DNA of 64,000 bases from Blautia coccoides. GTDB taxonomy: Bacteria; Bacillota; Clostridia; Lachnospirales; Lachnospiraceae. The number at the start of each line of letters is the position of its first letter. The stretch's first letter is position 1. The position numbers and the translations under genes are program-made. The stretch lies in the NCBI RefSeq assembly GCF_034355335.1, contig NZ_CP136422.1:1057001-1121000 (forward strand), in the 5' to 3' direction. This document shows, piece by piece, positions 27,373 to 36,324 of the stretch. The notes under the pieces are model-generated. The model saw only the letters and a program-made list of their open reading frames with translations, made no database searches and was not told the origin of the DNA.

Positions 27373-27987
27373 ATGAGTGATATTTTATATGTGCAGACGG
27401 AGAAAAATGTGGAGGTACATCAGCCGGAGGTCTATCTGCAGGATGTGGCAAAGCTGTCCTCCAGCAGTACAAGCGTACTGAACAGGAACCGGGTGAGAAA
27501 GGTATTCACCATTCCGGACGGAAAGCCGGGGCGTTATGTGATATCTGCCCTGGAGCTGGTGGAGGCGGTTCAGGATAAAGAGCAGACCGTGGATGTGACG
27601 CACATGGGGGAGACGAACATTGTCATTACCTATGAGACACAGAAGCATAAACACGTGGTCTGGAGTTGGGCAAAGACCGTGCTGGTGTGTTTTCTTACAT
27701 TTTTCGGCGGAGCTTTTTCCATTATGACATTTAATATGGATGTGGACACATCCGGGCTGTTTTTTCAGATCTACAAACAGCTCACAGGCAATATTTCCAC
27801 AGGACACACCATTCTGGAGTTCACGTATTCTCTTGGAATCGGTCTCGGCGTGGTATTTTTCTTCAACCATTTCGGGCATGGGAAGATCACGCAGGATCCC
27901 ACACCTATGGAAGTTCAGATGCGTGTCTATGAGGATGATGTGGATAAAACTCTGATAGAGAAGAAGAACAGGAAGGAGAAAAACTGA
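27373..27987 (+). CDS. spoVAA: Stage V sporulation protein AA
   Basis: A 204-residue protein with a soluble N-terminal part (beta-rich, YLQDVAKLSSSS, VFTIPDGKPGRYVIS) and two to three C-terminal membrane segments. ATG 27373 is preferred because AAAGGAG is 8 bases upstream; the frame begins earlier at 27262 without support. SpoVAA belongs to the set that moves dipicolinic acid into the developing spore. It follows sigF, as in Bacillus. Confidence 0.88.
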   Translation: MSDILYVQTEKNVEVHQPEVYLQDVAKLSSSSTSVLNRNRVRKVFTIPDGKPGRYVISALELVEAVQDKEQTVDVTHMGETNIVITYETQKHKHVVWSWAKTVLVCFLTFFGGAFSIMTFNMDVDTSGLFFQIYKQLTGNISTGHTILEFTYSLGIGLGVVFFFNHFGHGKITQDPTPMEVQMRVYEDDVDKTLIEKKNRKEKN

Positions 27988-27988
27988 A

Positions 27989-28405
27989 ATGTGGTTTTAT
28001 GAACTGGTTGCTGCCATCATAGGTTTAAGCGGCGGTATGGTTGTGGCTACCGCGCTGGCGGCCTTTATTATCGGACTGGGGATCATCCCCCGGTATGCAG
28101 GCGTTACCCATACAGGCCACAATCTTCTCCTCTACGAGGACGCTCTGATCCTGGGTACTTTTCTGGGAAATATTTTTTATCTGTATCAGTTCCACCTGCC
28201 TTTCGGACAATGGGGACTGGCAGTCATCGGTATATTTTTCGGCATGTTCCTGGGAAGCTGGATCATAGCTCTCGGTGAAGTGGTGAATGTATTTGCTATT
28301 ATGGCAAGGCGGGTTGGCCTTACAAAGGGTGTAGGGCTGGTAGTGTTGTCTATAGCCATTGGAAAGACCGTGGCAAGTCTGATCCAGTTTTTCATAATGA
28401 CGTGA
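27989..28405 (+). CDS. spoVAB: Stage V sporulation protein AB
   Basis: A 138-residue membrane protein with four hydrophobic segments; the phrase IPRYAGVTHTGHNLLLYED is typical of SpoVAB. It starts one base after the spoVAA stop. In Bacillus the operon continues with spoVAC, AD and later members; here it ends after AB, so the core DPA channel genes must lie elsewhere if the spore pathway is complete. Confidence 0.88.
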   Translation: MWFYELVAAIIGLSGGMVVATALAAFIIGLGIIPRYAGVTHTGHNLLLYEDALILGTFLGNIFYLYQFHLPFGQWGLAVIGIFFGMFLGSWIIALGEVVNVFAIMARRVGLTKGVGLVVLSIAIGKTVASLIQFFIMT

Positions 28406-28596
28406 GAACAAATCTTGTGGGCTGAATCGGGCCTGTGTTATACTGGAGGAAGAAAAACGTAGGACTTGCCCTGTTACGGAAGAGCTGCCGGCGCGATATG
28501 GAGCAGATTGCTCCATATCTGTGCATTCGGAAATGTGCTGCCGGCTGCAGCGTAATCCGCTAAGACTGCCTTTCGTCGTAGTCAAAAGGTGACAGG
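28406..28596 (+). other. Non-coding gap with a perfect hairpin
   Basis: In the stretch after spoVAB a perfect 11-base-pair hairpin lies at 28495-28519 (GATATGGAGCA, loop GAT, TGCTCCATATC). It has no following T-run, so it is not a classic terminator. No gene is visible. GC-rich GCTGCCGGC motifs flank it on both sides. Confidence 0.5.
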
Positions 28597-28704
28597 GACA
28601 GAGAATATGGCGCAGACAGAGAATATGGCGCAGACAGAGAATATGACGCAGACAGAGAATATGACGCAGACAGAGGATATGGCACAGACAGAGAATATGG
28701 CACA
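28597..28704 (+). repeat. Six tandem 18-bp repeats just upstream of the WYL regulator
   Basis: Units at 28597, 28615, 28633, 28651, 28669 and 28687 share GACAGAGAATATGGCGCA with only one- or two-base changes. Each unit contains an ATG, and because 18 is a multiple of three the frame is kept. Confidence 0.9.
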
Positions 28705-28741
28705 GACAGGATGGAGAGATGAAGAACAGCAGGTTATTTGA
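28607..28741 (+). CDS. Possible repeat-encoded leader peptide
   Basis: A 44-residue frame made of MAQTEN or MTQTEN-like hexapeptides and a short tail (GWRDEEQQVI). AGGG at 28594-28597 could serve as ribosome site. It ends at 28741, overlapping the WYL regulator start (28719) in another frame, so translation of one may affect the other. It is unlike any known protein and may be only a by-product of the DNA repeat. Confidence 0.3.
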   Translation: MAQTENMAQTENMTQTENMTQTEDMAQTENMAQTGWRDEEQQVI

Positions 28742-29624
28742 AATATTATACATATTAATGGAACACCGTGAGACAACAGCCGGGGCACTGGCTGAAAGGC
28801 TGGAGGTGTCTGTCCGTACCATATACCGGGATTTGGATACACTATCCGCCGCAGGCATACCGGTCTATACAGAGAAGGGACACGGAGGCGGAATACGGCT
28901 CATGGAGCAGTTTCAGCTTGACAGGACGCTGCTTGGGGAGGACGAACAGGAGCATATCATGACTGCTCTGCAAAGTCTGGACGCGGTTGGGGCGGGGGAT
29001 AGCAGCAGACTTCTCTCACAGCTTGCCGGACTATTCGGCAGACAGACTGTGGACTGGCTGGAAGTGGATTTTGAGACCTGGGGCGCGGGAAAGCAGGAGA
29101 AGGAGTATTTTGAACTCTGTAAGTCCGCCATTCTGCACCGCAGGCTGCTGACTTTTCAGTATTATAATTCCTCCGGCATCAAGAGCAGAAGGACCGTGGA
29201 ACCGGTAAGGCTTACTTTTAAGGGCGGCCACTGGTATGTGTCCGGCTACTGTAGGAAAAAGCAGGGATTCCGATTGTTCCGTCTGAACCGTATCCGGGAG
29301 CTGCAGATGGAGCGGGAGGAGTTCTCCATGAGAAAAGCCGCGGAAGTCTGTGAGCAGAAAGAGGAAAAGCCTGCGGAAATGACAGCTTTGAAGCTGAGAT
29401 TCACAGAGGCAGCCGGATTTCAGGTGCTGGATTTTTTTGCGGAGGAAGATATTATCCGTCTGGAGGACGGGGGATTTGAGGTAAAAGCGGCATTCACACC
29501 GGGCAGATGGCTGACCGGATTTATATTATCCTTTGGGGCAGACGCAAAAGTTCTGGAACCGGAATGGCTGAAAGCGCATATAAAAAAAGAAGCTGAAAAA
29601 ATCCGGAAACTTTACGATATATGA
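28719..29624 (+). CDS. YafY-like transcriptional regulator with HTH and WYL domains
   Basis: A 301-residue regulator. The N-terminal winged helix (residues 1-60) contains TAGALAERLEVSVRTIYRDLDTL. A WYL domain follows (about 130-210) with TVEPVRLTFKGGHWYVSGYC and FRLFRLNRI, then a WCX-type C-terminal extension. WYL domains sense nucleic-acid or small ligands by family knowledge. ATG 28719 is kept since HTH homology begins right after it, although the GGAG in front is unusually close. It precedes the zinc-ribbon and Fpg-like genes and may control them. Confidence 0.88.
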   Translation: MKNSRLFEILYILMEHRETTAGALAERLEVSVRTIYRDLDTLSAAGIPVYTEKGHGGGIRLMEQFQLDRTLLGEDEQEHIMTALQSLDAVGAGDSSRLLSQLAGLFGRQTVDWLEVDFETWGAGKQEKEYFELCKSAILHRRLLTFQYYNSSGIKSRRTVEPVRLTFKGGHWYVSGYCRKKQGFRLFRLNRIRELQMEREEFSMRKAAEVCEQKEEKPAEMTALKLRFTEAAGFQVLDFFAEEDIIRLEDGGFEVKAAFTPGRWLTGFILSFGADAKVLEPEWLKAHIKKEAEKIRKLYDI

Positions 29625-29681
29625 CATAGGGTGTCATATTACATATAGTATCCTGTAAGAAAAACAGGAGGAACATATATT

Positions 29682-29951
29682 ATGGAAGATAAAAAATTTT
29701 GTCAGAGCTGCGGTATGCCAATGGAAAAGGACGGGGACTTCGGTACAAACAGTGACGGGGGCAGAAATGAGGACTATTGCTGTTACTGTTATAAGGAAGG
29801 GGAATTTACCGACAATATGACAATGGAGGATATGATACGATTCAACCTGAAATTCAACGAGGAAAACGGAAATCCATTCGGTACCCAGGAGGAAGCCAGA
29901 AAGATGATGGAGTCCTGGTTCCCAACACTGAAGAGGTGGAAGCAGGCTTAA
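29682..29951 (+). CDS. Zinc ribbon domain protein (Zn_ribbon_2 type)
   Basis: An 89-residue protein opening with FCQSCGMPM and a second Cys cluster CCYCYKEGEFT that complete a zinc site, followed by a helical tail (EEARKMMESWFP). This matches the putative zinc ribbon family PF12674 often paired with regulators. Function not established. It sits 57 bases after the WYL gene and 15 before the Fpg-like gene, with AGGAGG in front. Confidence 0.8.
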   Translation: MEDKKFCQSCGMPMEKDGDFGTNSDGGRNEDYCCYCYKEGEFTDNMTMEDMIRFNLKFNEENGNPFGTQEEARKMMESWFPTLKRWKQA

Positions 29952-29966
29952 AGGAGGAAAGGAATT

Positions 29967-30791
29967 ATGCTGGAACTGCCGGAGAGCCGGACTATAGCAA
30001 AGCAGATAACAGAGAACCTGGCCGGAAAGACCATTGATTATGTGAAAGCAGGATATACGCCCCATAAGTTTGCGTTCTTTCGTGAGGACAAAGAGGAATA
30101 TGATGAAATGCTCCAGGGGCAGTCCGTCATAAAAGCGGTGAACCGGGGCGGTATGATCGAGATTGACACAGAGAGCTGCATGATCATCCTGTCAGACGGC
30201 GCTTATCCAAGATATTATGAGGAAAAGACAGAGTTTCCGAAAAAGCATCAGTTATTCATAGGGTTTGATGACGGCACGGCACTTTCTGTATCGGTTCAGA
30301 TGTATGCGTTTATCGGCGTGTATCCTTTGGGGGAGTGCGGCGAAGAATACTACCGTTCCTCCATCAGTAAATATACAGCGCTGGATGAAGAGTTCACATA
30401 CGAGTATTTCCGAAGCCTCTACCCTGATACCGGGAAAAAGATATCGGCCAAAACCTACCTGGCAACAGAGCAGCGCATACCCGGCCTGGGTAATGGTGTC
30501 CTGCAGGACATCCTTTGGAACGCAGGGATAGACCCCAGGTTTGACATGCGGGAAGCGGAGGAGGAAGATTTCCGGAGCCTTTACGATTCTGTGACAGGTA
30601 CACTGCGGCAGATGTGTGACGGAGGAGGAAGAGATACGGAACGTGATTTGTTCGGAAACAAGGGAGGGTATATTACCCAGCTCTCCAAAAATTCTCTACA
30701 TCAGCCGTGCATGCGGTGTGGAGGAGAGATAAAAAGAGCCGCGTATATGGGCGGGAATATATATTTTTGTGAGAAATGTCAGAAGAGATAG
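29967..30791 (+). CDS. Fpg/Nei-family DNA glycosylase homologue with altered active site
   Basis: A 274-residue protein with the three parts of formamidopyrimidine-DNA glycosylases: N-terminal beta domain (MLELPE at the start), helix-two-turn-helix around PGLGNGVLQDILWNAGIDPR, and a C-terminal zinc finger (CMRC ... CEKC). Active enzymes begin MPELPE, with Pro2 attacking the damaged base. Here residue 2 is Leu. The RRGKY-like phrase that supplies a catalytic Lys also reads NRGGM. It may be a DNA-binding or diverged lyase protein. The Glu at position 3 is present. Confidence 0.8.
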   Translation: MLELPESRTIAKQITENLAGKTIDYVKAGYTPHKFAFFREDKEEYDEMLQGQSVIKAVNRGGMIEIDTESCMIILSDGAYPRYYEEKTEFPKKHQLFIGFDDGTALSVSVQMYAFIGVYPLGECGEEYYRSSISKYTALDEEFTYEYFRSLYPDTGKKISAKTYLATEQRIPGLGNGVLQDILWNAGIDPRFDMREAEEEDFRSLYDSVTGTLRQMCDGGGRDTERDLFGNKGGYITQLSKNSLHQPCMRCGGEIKRAAYMGGNIYFCEKCQKR

Positions 30792-30798
30792 AGAAATA

Positions 30799-30838
30799 CC
30801 CGGCAGTTATGGGATCAGCCAGAACTGCCGGTTGTTTT
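30799..30838 (+). terminator. Terminator after the Fpg-like gene
   Basis: The stem CGGCAGTT (30801-30808) pairs with AACTGCCG (30823-30830) and is followed by GTTGTTTT. It closes the WYL group. The following 140 bases to the GH125 start show no gene. Confidence 0.75.
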
Positions 30839-30980
30839 ATGCTTTATTGCATAATACAGCCAATAACAGAGAATAGAAAAGTTTACAATTTTCGAGAGAT
30901 ATTTCACTATACAGCATCCTCTGTTTTTGATAGGATGAACACATGAGAAATTACATAAAAACCTACAGGAGGACTTTATC

Positions 30981-32264
30981 ATGGAAAATCCCGGAATTAT
31001 TGAAGAACTGATCAAAGAAGCAGAACAAAAATGCAAAGAAGAGCCATATCTGGCAGAGGTGTTTCGCAATTGTTTTACCAACACGCTGAATACCACAGTA
31101 AAAGAGATGGAAGATGGGACAACCCATGTGATCACAGGAGATATACCGGCCATGTGGCTGCGCGATTCCACTGCACAGCTTCGCCCTTATCTGCTGGCTG
31201 CTAAGAAGGATGAGAAGCTGACCCAGGTCATCGCGGGTCTTGTGAAGAGACAGTTTCAATGTATTTTGAGAGAACCTTATGCCAATGCATTTAACGAGAC
31301 AGACAACGGAAACTGTTGGGAGAAAGATTTTCCTGACCAGAACCCGTGGGTATGGGAGATGAAATTTGAGGTGGATTCCCTGTGCTATCCCGTCCAGCTT
31401 GCTTACCTTCTCTGGAAGAATACGGGATATACAAAACATTTTGATGATACTTTCCTGACAGGGATCAAAACCATTATGGATGTGTTTGAGCGGGAGCAGT
31501 ACCATGAGTCCAGGTCGCAGTACCGTTTCCAGCGGAAGGATTGCATTTACACGGATACCCTGTCAAGGAGCGGAAAAGGCGCTCTTGTAAAAGAGGGATG
31601 CGGACTTATCTGGTCAGGATTCCGCCCCAGTGACGATGCGTGTACCTATGGATATCTGATCCCATCCAACATGTTCGCCTGTGTCATCCTGGGATATGTG
31701 GCAGGGATCTGCCGGGAAATCCTTCATGAGGAAGCGGCAGCGCAGAGAGCGGAACGGCTGCGGGAGGAGATAACCGTGGGGATCGAGACATACGGAATTG
31801 TCAGGACAGGAGAATTTGGGGAGATTTACGCCTACGAGACCGATGGATTCGGACAGTATAATCTCATGGATGATGCCAATGTCCCAAGTCTTTTATCCAT
31901 GGAATATCTGGGATACATACCAAGACGCCGTGATGTGGCGGAGAACACAAGAAGATTTCTTTTGAGCGAGGCCAATCCCTACTATTATAAAGGGGATAAG
32001 CTGTCCGGTATCGGAAGCCCTCACACACCTTCTAGATATGTATGGCACATTGCTGTGGCCATGGAAGGCCTGACCGCAGAAAAAGAGGAGGAAAAGCTGG
32101 GTGTACTCAGGCGTCTTGTGGGGACAGATGGTGGAAAAGGTATGATGCATGAGGGGGTCTTTGTGGATAACCCTGAGATTTTCACAAGAAAATGGTTTTC
32201 CTGGGCAAATGCCATGTACAGTGAACTGATGCTGGACTATCTGGGATACCGGGTAAAACGATGA
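30981..32264 (+). CDS. Exo-alpha-mannosidase, glycoside hydrolase family 125
   Basis: A 427-residue cytoplasmic enzyme without a signal peptide. The family phrases GDIPAMWLRDSTAQLRPYL near residues 50-68, SGFRPSDDACTYGYLIPSNMFA, and KLSGIGSPHTPSRYVWHIA are clear GH125 markers. Characterised members in Clostridium and Streptococcus remove alpha-1,6-linked mannose from N-glycan or yeast-mannan fragments and need no metal. AGGAGG lies ahead of the ATG. The GH38 mannosidase follows 125 bases later, giving a complementary pair for different mannose linkages. Confidence 0.93.
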   Translation: MENPGIIEELIKEAEQKCKEEPYLAEVFRNCFTNTLNTTVKEMEDGTTHVITGDIPAMWLRDSTAQLRPYLLAAKKDEKLTQVIAGLVKRQFQCILREPYANAFNETDNGNCWEKDFPDQNPWVWEMKFEVDSLCYPVQLAYLLWKNTGYTKHFDDTFLTGIKTIMDVFEREQYHESRSQYRFQRKDCIYTDTLSRSGKGALVKEGCGLIWSGFRPSDDACTYGYLIPSNMFACVILGYVAGICREILHEEAAAQRAERLREEITVGIETYGIVRTGEFGEIYAYETDGFGQYNLMDDANVPSLLSMEYLGYIPRRRDVAENTRRFLLSEANPYYYKGDKLSGIGSPHTPSRYVWHIAVAMEGLTAEKEEEKLGVLRRLVGTDGGKGMMHEGVFVDNPEIFTRKWFSWANAMYSELMLDYLGYRVKR

Positions 32265-32389
32265 GAGTGGAAATATTCCCCCCTGCCTCTGAACAACCTA
32301 GAATTTGTGCAGGAAACATAGAAAAAGGAAAATTGTTATTTCCGGCAAAACAGGTAAAATAAAAGCAGAAAGGCAAACAGGAGGGTATT

Positions 32390-35300
32390 ATGTTTTTAAC
32401 AGACAGAAAATTACAGAGACGAATGGATGAAGTGAAGAAATACAGATACCGCGGCGTGACTCCCATAGGAGATTTCCTCATGTGTGAGGATGAACAGAAG
32501 GCAGTGAATCCCCAGGTTCCCGTAAACTTTGACGGATGGGGAAGGATTGCCCAGGGAGAGAACTGGGCAGGCAGAGACAGGTATCTGTGGATGCACAGGG
32601 ATATCCGTATTCCGGCAGAGTGGGCCGGCAAAAGAGTAGTTGGTGTTTTTGATTTCGGCAACACTGGGGCAGGCAATAACAGCGGGTTTGAGTCCATGTG
32701 TTATCTGAATGAGGAACCTTTTCAGGGCGTGGATGTAAACCATCAGGAAGTGTTTTTCCCGGAAGCGTGCACCGGGAAGGAGACCAGTCTTACTTTCCGC
32801 CTCTGGTCAGGATTGGAGGGCGGCGGTGTACCGGCAGTGCAGGAGCACCAGATCAAAAGAGCAGACCTGGCCTGGCTGGATGAGGAAGTGGATGATTTTT
32901 ACTATCTGGGGACCATGGTGCTGGAAACCATTGAGAACCTAAATGAAAACGACCCTGTCCGCTATGATCTGAGAAATGCCCTGGATGAAGCCTGTCATTG
33001 TATTGACTGGGCATATCCGGGAAGTGATGAATTCTATGAATCAGTCCATCAGGCTGACCGGGTGCTGAATGAGAAAATTGACCGGATGGATAAGCATTCC
33101 CTGGTGAATGTGCACTGTGTGGGACATACGCATATTGATATGGCATGGCTGTGGAGACTGAAACATACCCATGAGAAAGCCTCACGCTCCTTCTCCACCG
33201 TGCTCCGCCTGATGGAAATGTTTCCGGAGTATATTTTCCTGCAGACACAGCCTCAGATTTACGAGTATATAAAAGAAGATTTCCCTGAAATATATGGGAA
33301 GATCAAAGAACTTGTCAAAGAGGGACGCTGGGAGGCAGACGGTGCCATGTGGGTGGAGGCAGACTGCAATCTCACAAGCGGGGAATCCCTGACACGCCAG
33401 ATATTGATCGGAAGTAAATTTATCAAGGATGAATTTGGTAAGGATGTGGAGTATCTCTGGCTGCCGGATGTGTTCGGCTACTCCTGGGCACTTCCCCAGA
33501 TCCTGAAAAAATCCGGCATAGATATGTTTATGACCACAAAGATAAGCTGGAACCAGTTCAACCGTATGCCACACGATACTTTTAAGTGGAAAGGTATTGA
33601 CGGCAGCGAAGTTTTGACACATTTCATTACCACACCAGAACCCTGGAACGAGCCTGGCTCCTGGTTCTACACCTACAACGGCAAGCTGATGCCAAAGACC
33701 GTAAAAGGCGTATGGGATGCCTACAGTGAGAAGGAGATGAACAAAGACCTGCTCATCGCCTACGGATTCGGAGACGGCGGCGGCGGTGTAAACCGTGATA
33801 TGCTGGAACAGAGACGCAGACTGGATAAGATCCCGGGACTGCCCAATGTAAAGACATCCACAGCAGGGGAATATTTCAGAAAACTGAAAGAGACGGTAAA
33901 GAACACAGACCAGTATGTGAACACCTGGGATGGGGAGCTGTATCTGGAATACCACAGGGGAACATACACAAGCCAGGGATACAATAAACGCATGAACAGA
34001 AAAATGGAGCTTCTGTACCGCCGTGCTGAGTGGATGACGGTTATGCAGGGGCTGATGGAGAAAAGCCTGGAAAAAGCAGATCAGGAAAGTCTGACAAAAG
34101 GATGGAAACTGATCCTGACCAACCAGTTCCACGATATTATTCCCGGCTCCTCTATCCATGAAGTTTATGAGGACTGTCACAAGGACTACGCCCAGATAGA
34201 GAGCATAGCAGTTCAGGTGGAGAATGATTTCACAGATAACACAGCTCTGCAGGAAGAGAATACCTGGACGGTATGGAACGCCTCTGCATGGACAAAGGAT
34301 GAACTGGTGTCAGTTCCCTGTACAGATGACGGGTACTTTACAGATGAGGAGGGCTGCGTGCTTCCCGTACAAAAAGGAGAAAACGCAGTATATGTAGAGG
34401 CAAAACAGGTGCCCTCCATGGGACATAAAGTTATCTGTTTCCATCCTCAGGCACAGGGAAATGAAGAGCAGAACAGCTTTGTGATCCGTGGAAGAGAGAT
34501 TGAGACACCTTACTATCTAGTGTCCCTTAATGATTACGGCCAGATAACCAGACTTTATGACAGGACCTTTGACCGTGAAGTTTTGGCAGAAGGGGAGAGG
34601 GGAAATGTCCTGCAGATGTTTGAGGATAAGCCTCTTGACAACGATGCATGGGATATTGATATTTACTATCAGCAGAAAATGAGGGAGATCACAGAGCTGA
34701 CAGCATTTGAGGTGACAGAGTGCGGACCTCTGAAGCTGACGATCCATATGGAATGGAAGTACATGAAATCCATGATCTCACAGGATATGAGCATGTATCG
34801 GGATTCCAGGAGGATTGATTTTAAGACAGATGTGGACTTCCGTGAGAGACAGCAGCTTCTGAAGGCGGCCTTCCCTGTTGATATCCGTTCCACTTATGCG
34901 ACCTATGATGTGCAGTACGGCAATGTGAGGCGGCCCAACCACTGGAATACAAGCTGGGATCAGGCCAGATTTGAGAGCGTTGCCCATCGGTTTGCAGACC
35001 TTTCCGAGAGAAATTACGGAGTCAGCATTCTGAATGACTGCAAATACGGACATGATATCAAGGATAATGTTATCCGCATTTCCCTTTTACGTTCCGGTCT
35101 GCAGCCTGACCATTTACAGGATCAGGGTATGCATACCTTTACATACGCCTTACTGCCTCACGGCGGGGATTTTGTAGAGGGACATACGGTGCAGGAGGCA
35201 TGTGCGCTGAATGATCCCATGAAAGTTTCGGCTGGAAAGACAAAGGTGGATTTTGAAAGCTTTGTCACTTTTGACAATGAGCAGGTGGAAATAGACGCAG

Positions 35301-35512
35301 TGAAAAAATCTGAGGATGGAAATTATATTGTTCTGCGTTTCCATGAATTTGCGGGAAGTTCCCAGAACGTGACTGTGAAACCGGGATTTGAGTATTCCTG
35401 CTGGATGGAGGGGGATTTAAGAGAGCGTCCCCTTACTGAGGCAGTGACCACAGGGGAGATGAAGCTTCATCTGCATCCGTATGAGATCAAGACGATTTTG
35501 ATATCATTATAA
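32390..35512 (+). CDS. Alpha-mannosidase, glycoside hydrolase family 38 (first copy)
   Basis: A 1040-residue cytoplasmic enzyme. An N-terminal domain of about 240 residues precedes the catalytic domain that starts at GHTHIDMAWLW (zinc-binding His and Asp). The nucleophile is Asp325 in MWVEADCN, and LPDVFGYSWALPQIL and FGDGGGGVNRDM follow. The beta-rich C-terminal region (after about 750) is standard. Bacterial GH38 enzymes of this group cut alpha-1,3- and alpha-1,2-mannose links. It follows GH125 and precedes a YesL-like protein. A second, partly seen copy lies at 62448. Confidence 0.94.
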   Translation: MFLTDRKLQRRMDEVKKYRYRGVTPIGDFLMCEDEQKAVNPQVPVNFDGWGRIAQGENWAGRDRYLWMHRDIRIPAEWAGKRVVGVFDFGNTGAGNNSGFESMCYLNEEPFQGVDVNHQEVFFPEACTGKETSLTFRLWSGLEGGGVPAVQEHQIKRADLAWLDEEVDDFYYLGTMVLETIENLNENDPVRYDLRNALDEACHCIDWAYPGSDEFYESVHQADRVLNEKIDRMDKHSLVNVHCVGHTHIDMAWLWRLKHTHEKASRSFSTVLRLMEMFPEYIFLQTQPQIYEYIKEDFPEIYGKIKELVKEGRWEADGAMWVEADCNLTSGESLTRQILIGSKFIKDEFGKDVEYLWLPDVFGYSWALPQILKKSGIDMFMTTKISWNQFNRMPHDTFKWKGIDGSEVLTHFITTPEPWNEPGSWFYTYNGKLMPKTVKGVWDAYSEKEMNKDLLIAYGFGDGGGGVNRDMLEQRRRLDKIPGLPNVKTSTAGEYFRKLKETVKNTDQYVNTWDGELYLEYHRGTYTSQGYNKRMNRKMELLYRRAEWMTVMQGLMEKSLEKADQESLTKGWKLILTNQFHDIIPGSSIHEVYEDCHKDYAQIESIAVQVENDFTDNTALQEENTWTVWNASAWTKDELVSVPCTDDGYFTDEEGCVLPVQKGENAVYVEAKQVPSMGHKVICFHPQAQGNEEQNSFVIRGREIETPYYLVSLNDYGQITRLYDRTFDREVLAEGERGNVLQMFEDKPLDNDAWDIDIYYQQKMREITELTAFEVTECGPLKLTIHMEWKYMKSMISQDMSMYRDSRRIDFKTDVDFRERQQLLKAAFPVDIRSTYATYDVQYGNVRRPNHWNTSWDQARFESVAHRFADLSERNYGVSILNDCKYGHDIKDNVIRISLLRSGLQPDHLQDQGMHTFTYALLPHGGDFVEGHTVQEACALNDPMKVSAGKTKVDFESFVTFDNEQVEIDAVKKSEDGNYIVLRFHEFAGSSQNVTVKPGFEYSCWMEGDLRERPLTEAVTTGEMKLHLHPYEIKTILISL

Positions 35513-35530
35513 AAAATTGCAGTGTGTGCA

Positions 35531-35594
35531 CCGGATGAAATGCATGCCGGATGATATGTATGTCGGATGATATGCATGTCGGATGATATGTATA
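35531..35594 (+). repeat. Four tandem 16-bp repeats before the YesL-like gene
   Basis: Units at 35531, 35547, 35563 and 35579 are variants of YCGGATGATATGYATG. They fill most of the gap between the GH38 stop and the next ribosome site. Their role is unknown; they could alter spacing or RNA folding. Confidence 0.8.
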
Positions 35595-35612
35595 CCCATA
35601 AAGGAGGAAAAA

Positions 35613-36281
35613 ATGTTTAGTGAAGTGTTCCAGATGGATAAGATATTGGGTTTTTGCGAAAAACTGTGGTATGTGATCGGTACGAATATTTTATTTCTAT
35701 TCTCCAACCTGCCGGCACTCCTGTTTTTCCTTTTTGTGGGAGTATCCCAGGTGCGCACCTGCCTTCCTCTGTTTCTTTTGTGTATGGTTCCTATGGGACC
35801 GGCGCTTTCGGCTCTGTTTTACACCATGAACCGTCTGCTCTCCAGGACGGAGACGGGGGCCTGGAGAGATTACAGGAAAGCCTATACAGATGACTGCGGC
35901 CAGAAATATCTTCTGGCGGCTGGCCATATGTTCCTGATCCTAGTATTTGAGATAAACATTGAGTTTTTTGCGGTACAGATTCCTGTCTTTCCTCTGATGA
36001 TCCTGTTTGTCATATTGTTTGCGGCAGCCCTGGTGGTGACACCGAACCTGTATCTGCTGGCGTCCCGCTATCGGATGAAAAACAGGGACATTGTCAAAAC
36101 GTCTCTGTTACTTCTTCTGACCAGGCCTGTGTGCACACTGGGAAGTATAGTCTCTCTGGGTGTGATCCTGATGCTGTTTGAACTGAAAGCAGGTACCGCT
36201 GTATTATTTATGGGAAGTCTGTATGGTTTCCTAATTGCGTTTATGAACCGGAAGGTTCTGCATGCATTGGAAGAAAGTTGA
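35613..36281 (+). CDS. YesL-like DUF624 membrane protein
   Basis: A 222-residue membrane protein with five to six hydrophobic segments; FCEKLWYVIGTNILFLFSNLPALL is the usual start of DUF624/YesL proteins (quoted region is residues 9-32). ATG 35613 is chosen since AAGGAGG stands directly before it; an in-frame ATG at 35583 is less well placed. YesL proteins sit by YesMN regulators and Lpl importers in polysaccharide loci; their role is unsettled. Its place after two mannosidases fits that pattern. Confidence 0.8.
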   Translation: MFSEVFQMDKILGFCEKLWYVIGTNILFLFSNLPALLFFLFVGVSQVRTCLPLFLLCMVPMGPALSALFYTMNRLLSRTETGAWRDYRKAYTDDCGQKYLLAAGHMFLILVFEINIEFFAVQIPVFPLMILFVILFAAALVVTPNLYLLASRYRMKNRDIVKTSLLLLLTRPVCTLGSIVSLGVILMLFELKAGTAVLFMGSLYGFLIAFMNRKVLHALEES

Positions 36282-36295
36282 TCTTGATTTTTGAA

Positions 36296-36324
36296 AGGCA
36301 CGGGAAACCGTGTCTTTTTTTTTC
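36296..36324 (+). terminator. Terminator of mannoside locus 1
   Basis: A GGCACGG/CCGTGTC stem (one G-T pair) with a GAAA loop and nine T. A second weaker hairpin with six T follows at about 36325-36357. The remaining 200 bases to the next gene hold nothing else clear. Confidence 0.85.

Noticed and set aside
28597..28704. Possible CRISPR array upstream of the WYL gene
   Set aside because: The 18-bp units abut directly with no spacers and no cas genes are near.
33182..34180. A 332-codon minus-strand frame inside the first GH38 gene
   Set aside because: It is a shadow of a strongly conserved catalytic domain and shows no protein family features.
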